Source of the DNA: Opitutaceae bacterium
GTDB taxonomy: Bacteria; Verrucomicrobiota; Verrucomicrobiia; Opitutales; Opitutaceae
Length of the DNA: 34,542 nucleotides
Assembly (NCBI GenBank): GCA_024711005.1
Contig: JANJTQ010000155.1
Location: forward strand, 1 to 34,542
Reading direction: 5' to 3'
The position numbers and the translations under genes were made by a program. The notes under the pieces were generated by a model that saw only the letters and a program-made list of their open reading frames with translations, made no database searches and was not told the DNA's origin. Below, piece after piece: positions 25,389 to 33,903 of this stretch (position 1 is its first letter; every line of letters begins with the position of its first letter).

Positions 25389-26048
25389 ATGAACTCAATA
25401 CCCCGCCCCCATGCCCCGACATACCGCCGCCTCGGAATTCGTCCGGAAAGCGGTTTCACCCTCGTGGAATTACTCACCGTGGTCGCCATCATCGGCGTGC
25501 TCGCGGCCATCATGATACCGGTGGTCGGCGGCGTGCGAGAACGCGTCAAGGCGTCCAACTGCGCCACCAACCTGCGCCAGACCGGACTCGCGATTCAGAC
25601 CTACATCAGCGACAACCAGGGATTCCTTCCGCCAGTCGGACACCTCGGCATTGCTCCGTATTTTAATCCGGATACGCGCAACTTTCAGCAAGCCTTGCTG
25701 CCCTACTTGAGCGTCGCAAAAAGCACATCATGGGCCGCGTCTGGAAAATCCTATTCACCCACGCTCGATTGCCCGGGCTACAAAGGGACCGTCGGCACTT
25801 CGTGTTTCAGTATCCGGGAAACGGTGACGACCGCCGACGGTGAATCCCTCATTCCCTGGGCACGCCTCTTCGACATCGGAGGCGGCCGGATCATCATGAC
25901 CCGCAAGCCCACCAAGCATTCACTCGTCCCGCCCAATGCCGTGGCGATCATCGATCGCAACCTTAGCGCCGCGGAACCCAACCACTCCGGTTTCCAAAAC
26001 GCCCTCCACTTCGACTGGCACGTCGGCCGCGTGCCCGCAGCCAATTGA
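25389..26048 (+). CDS. Type II secretion-like pseudopilin (prepilin N-terminal methylation domain)
   Basis: A 219-residue protein. The prepilin signal ESG|FTLVELLTVVAIIGVLAAIM has glycine before the cut and glutamate at position +5, followed by a hydrophobic helix. The rest is a globular head with paired cysteines and ends HSGFQNALHFDWHVGRV, a variant of the H-x-FxDGHV tail common in Verrucomicrobiota and Planctomycetota pseudopilins (W in place of G). It is usually present in many copies next to secreted polysaccharidases, and the role is unknown. It is 10 bp before the large repeat protein, so they are probably one transcript. Confidence 0.88.
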   Translation: MNSIPRPHAPTYRRLGIRPESGFTLVELLTVVAIIGVLAAIMIPVVGGVRERVKASNCATNLRQTGLAIQTYISDNQGFLPPVGHLGIAPYFNPDTRNFQQALLPYLSVAKSTSWAASGKSYSPTLDCPGYKGTVGTSCFSIRETVTTADGESLIPWARLFDIGGGRIIMTRKPTKHSLVPPNAVAIIDRNLSAAEPNHSGFQNALHFDWHVGRVPAAN

Positions 26049-26058
26049 TCTCCACCCC

Positions 26059-28695
26059 ATGAAAACCCTGCCCCCCTCCGCCTTCGCCCGCTTCGCCACG
26101 CTGGCCTTTGGAATCACTTTCCCCGCCTTCCTGGTTTCCTTGGCACAAGGCCAGACCACCGGTTTCAACCAGACCGCCTCCGGCACTTATATCTACGACG
26201 ACTCCGCCAACTGGGTGGATGGCGACATAAATGGTATTTGGGACCCGACACTCACCCTCGCCGGCAACCAAACACTGACCTTCGCCGCGAACACCTCGAT
26301 CTCCACCGACCTGTCCTTCCGCTATGCGGGAAACGCGGACACCACCTTCCGCGGCACCGGCGGGAATTTCACCCTCACGCTCCAAGGCGACATCCTTCAT
26401 CAGACCGCCGCTAACCGGACCATCACGATCGGCAGCACGTCGGCAAATCAGAACCTAAACGTCGACCTCGACGGCGCCGTGCGCACGTTCACCGTCTACG
26501 GCGGTGGCAACGGAGGTACCTTCGGGCGCACCCTTTCGTTTGTTAACAGTGTGTCGAATGGCGGCGTCATTGCCTCGGGCGGCGGATCCGGAGGCGGCTT
26601 GATTCGTTTCGCCGGCGCCTCCAACACCTTGGATTCCTTGAAGATCAGCGGAGCGGACGTCAGCGCTCACGGCGCCGCCAACACCGGCGTGAACACCGCC
26701 ACCACGATCACCGGCGCCCTCACCGCGGGAACAGGCACCGGCTCGGTCACACTTACCACCGCTGCCTTGCGCAATACGCTGGTTCAAGCAGGCACGTTTT
26801 CCCGCGAAGCCGGTTCAACCCTCCTCTTCCGCGGTACCAATCTGGGCGTCAACTCGATCGCCTCGGCCACCGCCAACAGCAGCAACGTTCAATTTCTTTC
26901 CGCGCCTTCGCTCCGCGGCTCCGGCCCCGCCGGCACTTCGACCGTCGGCATCCTTGCCGGAGCGTTCGGGGACACCAGCGCCACTGGTTCGGGTTTCGGC
27001 GCAACCGGAGGGCTCGTAACCTATGACGCCGACAAAGGCGTGCGACTCCTCGACGCGTCCGAATACACGTCCTCCATCACCGATGGCCAGACGCAGCTCG
27101 ACAACGTGAAGCTCGCCAACAGCTCCGGCACCGTCGCGACCACCACGCTGAGCACGACCACCACCATCAATTCGCTATCGATGGAGGTGACGGGCACCCC
27201 GGGCAACCAAGGCATCACCATCACCGAGAGCATGGCCTCGACGCTCAAAATCGACAGCGGCGTCATCTACGCCTACCAGAATGTCTCCTCGAACCCGACC
27301 TCCTCGGACGCGATGACCATCAGCGTGTCGACCTTGGACCTGAACGGCCAAGAGGGCATCATCCTCGCAAACACCCGAATGAACAGCTCCGGCGGCATCA
27401 GCAATGGAGGTCTGTTCATCAACTCGACCATCACCAACGCGAATGGCCTTACGATCGGCGACGGAATCGCCGGAAGCGCCAGCGGCTTTGTGCACTTGGG
27501 CGGTTCGGAAGCGAACACCTACACCGGACCCACCACCATCAACGGCGCGGCCGTTCGCCTGGGTAAGAGCGTGGCCAACACCTTCGGCGACATCGTGCTC
27601 AACCTGGGTGCCGTCATGAATTCGGGCAACCAGATCGCCGACTCCGCAAACCTCACCATCAACGGCGGCACCTTCTATCTCAACAGCACCAGTAACTCGG
27701 GCTCCGCCACCAGCGAGACGTTGAACAACCTGACCATGACCTACGGCACCGTCAGCGCCGGCTCCGGTCACAGCAACACCTTCAAGGTCAATGGCGATGC
27801 CAACCTCTCGGGCGGCTCAATCAACATGGCCCGCAACGCCAAGTTGGAAATTGCAGGCACGACGACGCTCTCCGGCGGCGTAATCTCGGTCGGCACCAAC
27901 GACAGCACCACCGTCTACAACTCCCGGACCACGCTCGGCACGGTTAACATCACCAACACAGCCAAAGGCACCTCGCCCTACACTCCGATCACCATCGCGG
28001 CGGGCAACGCCATCGACCGACTCGGCGGCCATCTTGAGCTCACCGGCGATCTCACCTTCGCGGGAAACCTGAACACCAACACCGTGACCATCGCCGCCCC
28101 GACCGGCAGCGGCCTTCAGGGCGTCATGGCGCTGCGCGGCACCCGCACGTTTGACATCGGCGATGGCGCCGCTTCTCACGACCTTACCATCGACGCCCCC
28201 TTGATCGACGGCTCGCTCGACGGCGACCCCGTCATCGGCGGTCTCACCAAAACCGGCGCGGGCACCCTCGCCCTCACTGGAGTCAACACCTACTCCGGCA
28301 ACACCACCGTCAGCGTCGGCGCGCTCACCCTCGCCGAAACCGGCTCCCTTACGTTCTACATCGGCGCCAACGGCGTGAACAACCGCGTCACCGGCTCCGG
28401 CACCGTCACGTTCAACGGCACCTTCAACTTCGACCTCTCCGGTGCCGACGCCACCGTGGGCAACAGCTGGACGATCGTCGACGTCAACACCTTGAACGAA
28501 AGCTTCACCGGCACGTTCATGGCCCAAGGATTCACCGAAAACAGCGGCGTATGGACGTTCGGCGACTACACCTTCAACGAATCCACCGGCCTCCTTACTT
28601 ACGGTGCCGTCCCCGAGCCCGCCACCTACGCATTGCTCGCCGGCGCCGGCCTCCTCGGCTTCGCCGTCCTCCGTCGCAAGCGCCGCGACTCCTGA
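26059..28695 (+). CDS. Beta-strand-repeat surface protein with PEP-CTERM tail
   Basis: An 878-residue protein starting at MKTLPPSAF with a signal peptide (ending SLAQGQ). The body is rich in G, T, S, N and has autotransporter-associated repeats: GGLTKTGAGTLALTGVNTYSGNTTV near residue 740 and SEANTYTGPTTINGAAVRLG earlier. A right-handed beta-helix is expected. It ends PEPATYALLAGAGLLGFAVL followed by RRKRRDS, the PEP-CTERM sorting signal cut by exosortase. There is no autotransporter barrel. It is likely a cell-surface or matrix protein. The pseudopilin is 10 bp upstream and a GH5 enzyme 112 bp downstream. Confidence 0.9.
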   Translation: MKTLPPSAFARFATLAFGITFPAFLVSLAQGQTTGFNQTASGTYIYDDSANWVDGDINGIWDPTLTLAGNQTLTFAANTSISTDLSFRYAGNADTTFRGTGGNFTLTLQGDILHQTAANRTITIGSTSANQNLNVDLDGAVRTFTVYGGGNGGTFGRTLSFVNSVSNGGVIASGGGSGGGLIRFAGASNTLDSLKISGADVSAHGAANTGVNTATTITGALTAGTGTGSVTLTTAALRNTLVQAGTFSREAGSTLLFRGTNLGVNSIASATANSSNVQFLSAPSLRGSGPAGTSTVGILAGAFGDTSATGSGFGATGGLVTYDADKGVRLLDASEYTSSITDGQTQLDNVKLANSSGTVATTTLSTTTTINSLSMEVTGTPGNQGITITESMASTLKIDSGVIYAYQNVSSNPTSSDAMTISVSTLDLNGQEGIILANTRMNSSGGISNGGLFINSTITNANGLTIGDGIAGSASGFVHLGGSEANTYTGPTTINGAAVRLGKSVANTFGDIVLNLGAVMNSGNQIADSANLTINGGTFYLNSTSNSGSATSETLNNLTMTYGTVSAGSGHSNTFKVNGDANLSGGSINMARNAKLEIAGTTTLSGGVISVGTNDSTTVYNSRTTLGTVNITNTAKGTSPYTPITIAAGNAIDRLGGHLELTGDLTFAGNLNTNTVTIAAPTGSGLQGVMALRGTRTFDIGDGAASHDLTIDAPLIDGSLDGDPVIGGLTKTGAGTLALTGVNTYSGNTTVSVGALTLAETGSLTFYIGANGVNNRVTGSGTVTFNGTFNFDLSGADATVGNSWTIVDVNTLNESFTGTFMAQGFTENSGVWTFGDYTFNESTGLLTYGAVPEPATYALLAGAGLLGFAVLRRKRRDS

Positions 28696-28807
28696 TCGTC
28701 GTCAGCCCAGCCGAGCTCCCTGCCTCCAACCCTGCTCGCCGCCTCGCAAGGGCGGCGAGTCTTGCGTGAGTCTCCAAGAGCCCTCCGGCCATCCCTTTCC
28801 TTTTTCC

Positions 28808-31093
28808 ATGCCAACCGTCCCTGCACTCCTTCCTCGCTGTCTCCTGCTAGCCGCAGGTCTGCTCTCCGCAGCCTTGCTCCCGCTTCGTGCGCAGGATGCC
28901 ACGCCCCCGGCCGAAGTAACCGCCGCGCCCGTCGCGGCATCCTCGATCATCGCGAACTCCAACATGGAGACCGATGCCGACGCCGATGGTTGGCCCGATG
29001 GCTGGCCCATGCTCAAGTCCGGCGGGGCATGGGTGAACGAGGAGGGTAACCGCTTTATCCGCATGACCAGCCCCGCTCCCGGAGCGATGGTTATGCTCTA
29101 CACCGAAGTCCCGATCCCCGAAGGCGTCGAAGCCCTTGAACTCACCTGGCGCCAGCGCGTCACCGGACTCAAGAGGGGCTCCAAATCCTGGTTCGATGCC
29201 CGCATCATGATGGAATTCATGGACGCCGCCCGCGAAAAGGTCGGCCCGTCCCCCAAACCCGCCGCCACCGGCAAGGACACCGATGGCTGGGTGGAGCGGT
29301 CCACTCAGTTTCTCGTTCCCGCGGAGGCACGCATCCTCAAGTTCATGCCCGCCCTCTTCAACGTCCAGGCCGGCACCTACGACCTCGATGACATCGTGCT
29401 GAAGCCCACCGATGCGGCTCCGATTCGCGCCGCCGCCGCCGAAGCCGCCGCCGCCCGCGCCGCGAAACTCGCGGCCGAATCCACCGCCCGCCAAGCCAAG
29501 GCCTCCGCCTCCTTCGCCGCCGGCAACCCCCTGGTCTCCAACGGCAATTTCGAAACGCCCGGCAAGGGCGGGACCTCGCCCGCAGACTGGTCCGTCCCCA
29601 AGGGCAACGGCAGCTGGGAAATCGAAGGCGAAAACCACTTCCTGCGCCTGACGAGCACCGAGCCCGGCAAGACGGTCCTGACGTTCCGTTCCATCACGCT
29701 CCCCGCCGATGCCAAAGCATTCGAACTCTCTCTTCGCTGGCGCATCACCGGCCTCAAACCCGGTCCGCAACCTTGGTTCGATGCCCGCATCATGATGGAC
29801 ATCAAAGATGCCGCCGGCAATAAGCTCAAACCCCAGCCTTCCCCGCTCTACACCCGCGGCAACACCAAGGACGGCGCCTGGGTCGAACGCTCCACGAGTT
29901 TCCTCGTTCCCGAAGGCGGAGTCACCCTCGACCTCATGCCTTCTCTCTTCAACGTGAAGTCCGGCACCCTCGACCTCGACGACATCGTCCTCAAGCCCAC
30001 CGACCCCGCCATCATCCTCGCCAAACAAAAGGAGCGCGAAGCCATCGCCGCCAAGTCCCGCGTCCCCGTCGAACAGGACAACAAGGCCAAATGGCCCGCC
30101 GAAATCCGCGCCCAAGGCAATCGCCTCGTCACGGTCGACGGCGGCAAGGAGGTCTGGCTCCAAGGCATGAACGTCGCCAGCCTCGAGTGGAGCGTCACCG
30201 GCGAGCAGGTTCACAAATCCGTCGTCGTCGGCATCGACGAATGGAAGGGCAACGTCATCCGCCTCCCCGTCAAACACGACTACTGGTTCGGCCGCAAAGG
30301 CCAGTCCGACGGCGGCGCCTCCTATCGCGCGGTGGTTGACCAGGCCATCACCCTCGCCGCCAACCGCGGCGCCTATCTCGTCCTCGACCTCCACACCTAC
30401 CGTGCGCCCAAGGACGAATACCTCGAGTTCTGGACCGACGCCGCCACCCGCTACAAAAACCACCCCGCCGTCATCTTCGATCTCATGAACGAACCCCACG
30501 GCATCACGTGGGAGGTATGGCGCGACGGCGGTTTCGTCGGCGAAAAGACGGACCGTGACGAAGCCACCTTCCTCACCCCCGAAGAACGCGCCAAGGCCCA
30601 GGGTTTCCAGTCCCCCGGCATGCAGAAGATGCTCGATACCGTTCGCGCCACCGGAGCAAAAAACATGGTCCTCGTCGGCGGCCTCGACTACGCCTACCGC
30701 CTCGACGGCATCGTCAACGGCTTCGGACTCAAAGACTCCACCGGCAACGGCATCATCTACGCCTGCCATATCTATCCGTGGAAGAGCCAATGGCAGAAGA
30801 TGCTTCTCGATGCCGCCGCCCTCCACCCGATCCTCCTCGGCGAGGTCGGTGCCGACGCCAAGAAAATGACCTTCATGCCCCTCGAGCAGCAGGAAGACTG
30901 GGAAACGTGGGTGCCCGCCATCCTCGGCCTCATCCAGCAGCACAAACTCAACTACACCGCCTGGTGCTTCCACCCCGGCGCCAGCCCGCGCATGCTTCTG
31001 GATTGGAACTACACGCCGACGCCGTTCTGGGGTCAACAGGTCAAGGATGCCCTTTCTGGCAAGCAGTTCCCGCCCCCCGACCGCCTCCGCTAA
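28808..31093 (+). CDS. Secreted GH5 glycosidase with two CBM-like modules
   Basis: A 761-residue protein with a signal peptide (LPRCLLLAAGLLSAALLPLRAQ). Two related binding modules (about residues 50-200 and 235-400) share a WFDARIMM core and LDDIVLKPTD end and are joined by an alanine-rich linker. The GH5 barrel starts near residue 430 (RLVTVDGGKEVWLQGMNV). Acid/base E562 is in MNEPHG and nucleophile E679 in LGEVGAD, with HIYPWKSQW as the usual active-site histidine strand. It is expected to hydrolyse a beta-linked polysaccharide such as glucan or mannan. The gene at 31216 is a tandem paralogue without the binding modules; the single module at 23211 is the same family. Confidence 0.92.
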   Translation: MPTVPALLPRCLLLAAGLLSAALLPLRAQDATPPAEVTAAPVAASSIIANSNMETDADADGWPDGWPMLKSGGAWVNEEGNRFIRMTSPAPGAMVMLYTEVPIPEGVEALELTWRQRVTGLKRGSKSWFDARIMMEFMDAAREKVGPSPKPAATGKDTDGWVERSTQFLVPAEARILKFMPALFNVQAGTYDLDDIVLKPTDAAPIRAAAAEAAAARAAKLAAESTARQAKASASFAAGNPLVSNGNFETPGKGGTSPADWSVPKGNGSWEIEGENHFLRLTSTEPGKTVLTFRSITLPADAKAFELSLRWRITGLKPGPQPWFDARIMMDIKDAAGNKLKPQPSPLYTRGNTKDGAWVERSTSFLVPEGGVTLDLMPSLFNVKSGTLDLDDIVLKPTDPAIILAKQKEREAIAAKSRVPVEQDNKAKWPAEIRAQGNRLVTVDGGKEVWLQGMNVASLEWSVTGEQVHKSVVVGIDEWKGNVIRLPVKHDYWFGRKGQSDGGASYRAVVDQAITLAANRGAYLVLDLHTYRAPKDEYLEFWTDAATRYKNHPAVIFDLMNEPHGITWEVWRDGGFVGEKTDRDEATFLTPEERAKAQGFQSPGMQKMLDTVRATGAKNMVLVGGLDYAYRLDGIVNGFGLKDSTGNGIIYACHIYPWKSQWQKMLLDAAALHPILLGEVGADAKKMTFMPLEQQEDWETWVPAILGLIQQHKLNYTAWCFHPGASPRMLLDWNYTPTPFWGQQVKDALSGKQFPPPDRLR

Positions 31094-31102
31094 CCTCCGC
31101 AT

Positions 31103-31192
31103 CGTTCTCTTACTCGTTCTCGTTCTCCTCCGAAACCTCGCCCCCTCGATCTCCATACCGAGAGAACGAGAACGAGTAGGAGAACGAGAACG
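31103..31192. repeat. Intergenic inverted repeat of GTTCTC units
   Basis: TACTCGTTCTCGTTCTC (31111-31127) is an exact complement of 31162-31178, with a 34-bp loop. Extra GTTCTC/GAGAAC units lie outside the arms. It stands 10 bp past a stop codon, so a hairpin in the transcript between the two GH5 genes is possible. Confidence 0.85.
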
Positions 31193-31215
31193 AACAAGGA
31201 ACCCCCTTCCCCTCC

Positions 31216-32463
31216 ATGCCTTCCTGCTCTCCTCACTGGTCATTGGACATTGGACATTGGTCATTCCTCCCTGGACATTGGTCATTCCGCGCCACCGCGG
31301 CCGCCTTCGCCCTCTCCATTGTCGCCCACGCCCAGGCCGCCGACACACCGGCCCCCGCCCCTGCGGTCGACCCTACTCGCACCCGCAGCCGCGCCTACCC
31401 CCAAGACCCGCCCGCCGAAACCCCCGATCCCGCCAGGTGGCCCAAGGAACTCAAGGTTTCCGGTAACCGTTTGGTGGATACGGACGGCAAGGAGGTCTGG
31501 CTCCAGGGCGTCGCCGTCCCCGGGCTCGAGATTCGTCCCGAAGGCCACGGCGCCGTCTTCTCCACGCTGGTCGCCATCGAGGACTGGAAGGCCAACTGCG
31601 TCCGTCTTGCCGTGAAGGACGACTACTGGTTCGGCAAGGGCAAGCCCGGCAAGGAAACCGTCGGCCAGTCCGATGGCGGCACCGCCTACCGCGCCCTGAT
31701 CGACAACGCCGTCAACGTTGCCGCCAATCGCGGCGCCTACCTCGTCATCGACCTCCACGTTTACCGCGCCATCCGCGACGAACACCTCGCATTCTGGACC
31801 GAAGTCGCCACCAAATACAAAAATCACCCCGCCGTCCTCTTCGACCTCATCAATGAACCGCACGGCATCAGCTGGGACGTGTGGCGCAACGGCGGTTTTG
31901 TCGCCGAGAAAAGCAAAAAGGTCGTCGATGAAACCGCCTTCCTGAGCGAAGCCGAAAAGAAAAAGAACGAGGGCTTCACCACCCCGGGCATGCAAAAAGC
32001 CGTCGAGCACATCCGCGCACTCGGCACCCGCAACGTCCTGATCGCCGGTGGCCTCGACTGGGCCTACGACCTTTCGGGAATTGTCGATGGCTACGAGCTC
32101 AAGGACACGCCTGAAGGCAACGGCATCATGTATTCGTCCCACATCTACCCCTGGAAGAGCGACTGGGCCGGAAAGGTTCTCCGCGCCGCCGAAAAACACC
32201 CGATCTTCCTCGGCGAGGTCGGTGTCGATAAGATCAAAATGGATTTCCTCCCCCTCGACCGCCAGGAGGACCCCGAAACGTGGGCGCCCGACATGCTCGG
32301 CCTCATTCAAAAATACCGCCTCAACTGGACCGGCTGGTCGTTCCACACCTGGGCCACCCCCGTGATGCTCGCCGACTGGAACTACACGCCCACTCCTTTC
32401 TGGGGCGCCCCTGCCAAAGCCGCGCTCTCCGGGCAGCAATTCGAACTGAAAAAAATGCGCTGA
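31216..32463 (+). CDS. Secreted GH5 glycosidase, no binding modules
   Basis: A 415-residue protein and tandem paralogue of the catalytic domain at 28808. It has KELKVSGNRLVDTDGKEVWLQG, acid/base E214 in INEPHG, HIYPWKSDW, nucleophile E334 in LGEVGVD and the shared ending DWNYTPTPFWG. The first 25 residues (PHWSLDIGHWSFLPGHWSF) come from a DNA repeat of TTGGACATTGG type; only FRATAAAFALSIVAHAQA resembles a signal peptide, with a poor positive end. A start inside the repeat, or a degraded one, is possible. It is followed by a repeat-like spacer and a GH125 relic. Confidence 0.9.
   Translation: MPSCSPHWSLDIGHWSFLPGHWSFRATAAAFALSIVAHAQAADTPAPAPAVDPTRTRSRAYPQDPPAETPDPARWPKELKVSGNRLVDTDGKEVWLQGVAVPGLEIRPEGHGAVFSTLVAIEDWKANCVRLAVKDDYWFGKGKPGKETVGQSDGGTAYRALIDNAVNVAANRGAYLVIDLHVYRAIRDEHLAFWTEVATKYKNHPAVLFDLINEPHGISWDVWRNGGFVAEKSKKVVDETAFLSEAEKKKNEGFTTPGMQKAVEHIRALGTRNVLIAGGLDWAYDLSGIVDGYELKDTPEGNGIMYSSHIYPWKSDWAGKVLRAAEKHPIFLGEVGVDKIKMDFLPLDRQEDPETWAPDMLGLIQKYRLNWTGWSFHTWATPVMLADWNYTPTPFWGAPAKAALSGQQFELKKMR
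31237..31288. repeat. TTGGACATTGG-type repeat at a gene start
   Basis: TGGACATTGGTCATTCC occurs at 31251-31267 and again at 31272-31288, 21 bp apart and in frame; a shorter unit precedes them. Translated copies give GHWSF. The repeat is inside the predicted signal peptide region of the GH5 gene. Confidence 0.85.
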
Positions 32464-32641
32464 ACCGTAGAGGCGGGGCTCGTCCACGCCCGCCACAGGC
32501 GTCCCCTCCCCGGTCCGCGCCCGCCTTTGTCCGCCAACGTCCGCCCGTCGCCGAGCGCCGCGACCAGTCCGCGGCGATCCTCGACGCGCTGGAGACGCCG
32601 TCGTCCACCACCCCGTGCACGGCGAAATCTGAGCGTATTAG
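32464..32641. other. Spacer between GH5 and GH125 relic
   Basis: About 180 bp without a supported gene. The first 40 bases (GTAGAGGCGGGGCTCG, then CACGCCCGCC) look like a dispersed GC-rich intergenic repeat. The rest shows no structure. Confidence 0.45.
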
Positions 32642-32842
32642 ACGTATCGATACGGCGACCATCACCTCATGCTCAAGTCCACCCACGCCGGCACCGGCTT
32701 CATGCACGAATCGTTCACCGCCGACGATTCCGCCAGGTTCAGCCGCCCCTGGTTCGCGTGGGCCGACAGCCTCTTCGGCGAACTGATCGTCACGCTCGCC
32801 CGCGAACGTCCGCACCTGCTCACACCTGCTCGTCGTGCTTGA
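32642..32842 (+). pseudogene. 3' relic of a GH125 exo-alpha-mannosidase gene
   Basis: The frame is open only after a TAG at 32639 and reads LMLKSTHAGTGFMHESFTAD, then SRFSRPWFAWADSLFGELI, and stops with TGA at 32840. This is the C-terminal signature of GH125 (metal-independent exo-alpha-1,6-mannosidases, normally about 430-480 residues). The N-terminal 85-90 percent is missing, so it is not functional. Its end overlaps the leftward AraC gene by 23 bases. The surviving text is well conserved, so the loss is recent or the segment was carried in. Confidence 0.85.
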
Positions 32843-33707
32843 AGGCCCGCGGCGACTGGCCGGCCTTTTGGCTGAACCAGCGCGAGAAGGCCGAGATCGA
32901 CTTGAAGCCCACCTCGAAGGCCACCTGCTTGATGGCCATCGGCGAGCTGCGGATCAGCGTCTTGGCGCGGGTGAGCTTCCGGCTCTCGAAATACTGGTGC
33001 GGCGTCATGCCGAACTGCCGGGTGAACAGACGGTTCAACTGGCTGACGCTGAGCCCGCTTTCGTCCAGCAGCTCCTTTTCCGTGAGCGCATGGTCCAGCG
33101 GCAACTCGTCGAGCCAGGCGACCACCTGCAGGATGCGCGGATCGACCCTGGCCAGCCGTGATGGCACCGCTCCCTGCCCGAGCATCGTCTCGACGTAGAC
33201 CGACAACCACGCGTCGAGCGCGCGTTGAAACCGAAAATGCGTCAGCAGGTCCGTCTTTCGCCATGGCATGTCGGCCCCCACCCCGGGGATCGCGCGGGAG
33301 ACGGTGCGGATGAGCGCGCGCGTCTGCCGCTCCAGCTTCTCCGCCTCGCCGGCCGGAATCACGGTGGCCACCGGCGCGTTGAACAACGGCTCGCCCCCCG
33401 GCCAATACAGCCGAAAGCGCACCGTCAGGATATGCAGTCCCGGTTCGGCCCGCAGCAGGCGCGGCCCCTGATGCGGCAGGAACCAATTGCCCGGCCCCGC
33501 CTTGATCCGACCGGCGTCGGTCTCCACCGACATCTCCCCCTTCAGGATCAGAAAGACCGACTGCCCCGGCGCCTGGTAGCGCTTGCTGCGTATCGGCGTT
33601 TCCATGACGGTCTCGTGCGCCCAGATCAGCTCGGACTGCAGATGCCCGAGCTCGGTGAAGCTCAGCTCCCAGTTGGGACGTTCCGTTTCGGCCTGTTCCG
33701 GAGGCAT
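32820..33707 (-). CDS. AraC-family transcriptional regulator
   Basis: A 295-residue protein starting at MPPEQAETERP. The N-terminal half is a cupin-like sensor (SVFLILKGEMSVETDAG, GNWFLPHQGPRLL). The C-terminal helix-turn-helix pair covers about residues 195-290: LTEKELLDESGLSVSQLNRLF, then IKQVAFEVGFKSISAFSRWF, ending GQSPRAFKHDEQV. An AGGAGG lies about 21 bases before the ATG, too far for an ideal site; an upstream in-frame extension to 33809 is less protein-like. It is divergent from a beta-strand-repeat gene 196 bp away and tail-overlaps the GH125 relic. Confidence 0.9.
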   Translation of the reverse strand: MPPEQAETERPNWELSFTELGHLQSELIWAHETVMETPIRSKRYQAPGQSVFLILKGEMSVETDAGRIKAGPGNWFLPHQGPRLLRAEPGLHILTVRFRLYWPGGEPLFNAPVATVIPAGEAEKLERQTRALIRTVSRAIPGVGADMPWRKTDLLTHFRFQRALDAWLSVYVETMLGQGAVPSRLARVDPRILQVVAWLDELPLDHALTEKELLDESGLSVSQLNRLFTRQFGMTPHQYFESRKLTRAKTLIRSSPMAIKQVAFEVGFKSISAFSRWFSQKAGQSPRAFKHDEQV

Positions 33708-33903
33708 GATCGACCGTCCACAAGAGGCCCTCCTTTGAATTTGGCAAGCGCCGAGCCTGCGCCGATGCGCCATTCGGTCAAATTTTGGGGCAAATCGGAC
33801 AACCCACAAAACTGGTCTGAACCGGTTGCTCCGATTTTATTCAAACGTGCACGCTTCGTGCCGCGCCCCAATCCCCGATCTCTTCTTTCAACCGCCCCCC
33901 ATC

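Noticed and set aside
28847-31348. An 833-codon minus-strand open frame
   Set aside because: It mirrors the GH5 gene and is rich in G, V, E and D without motifs; codon bias supports the plus strand.
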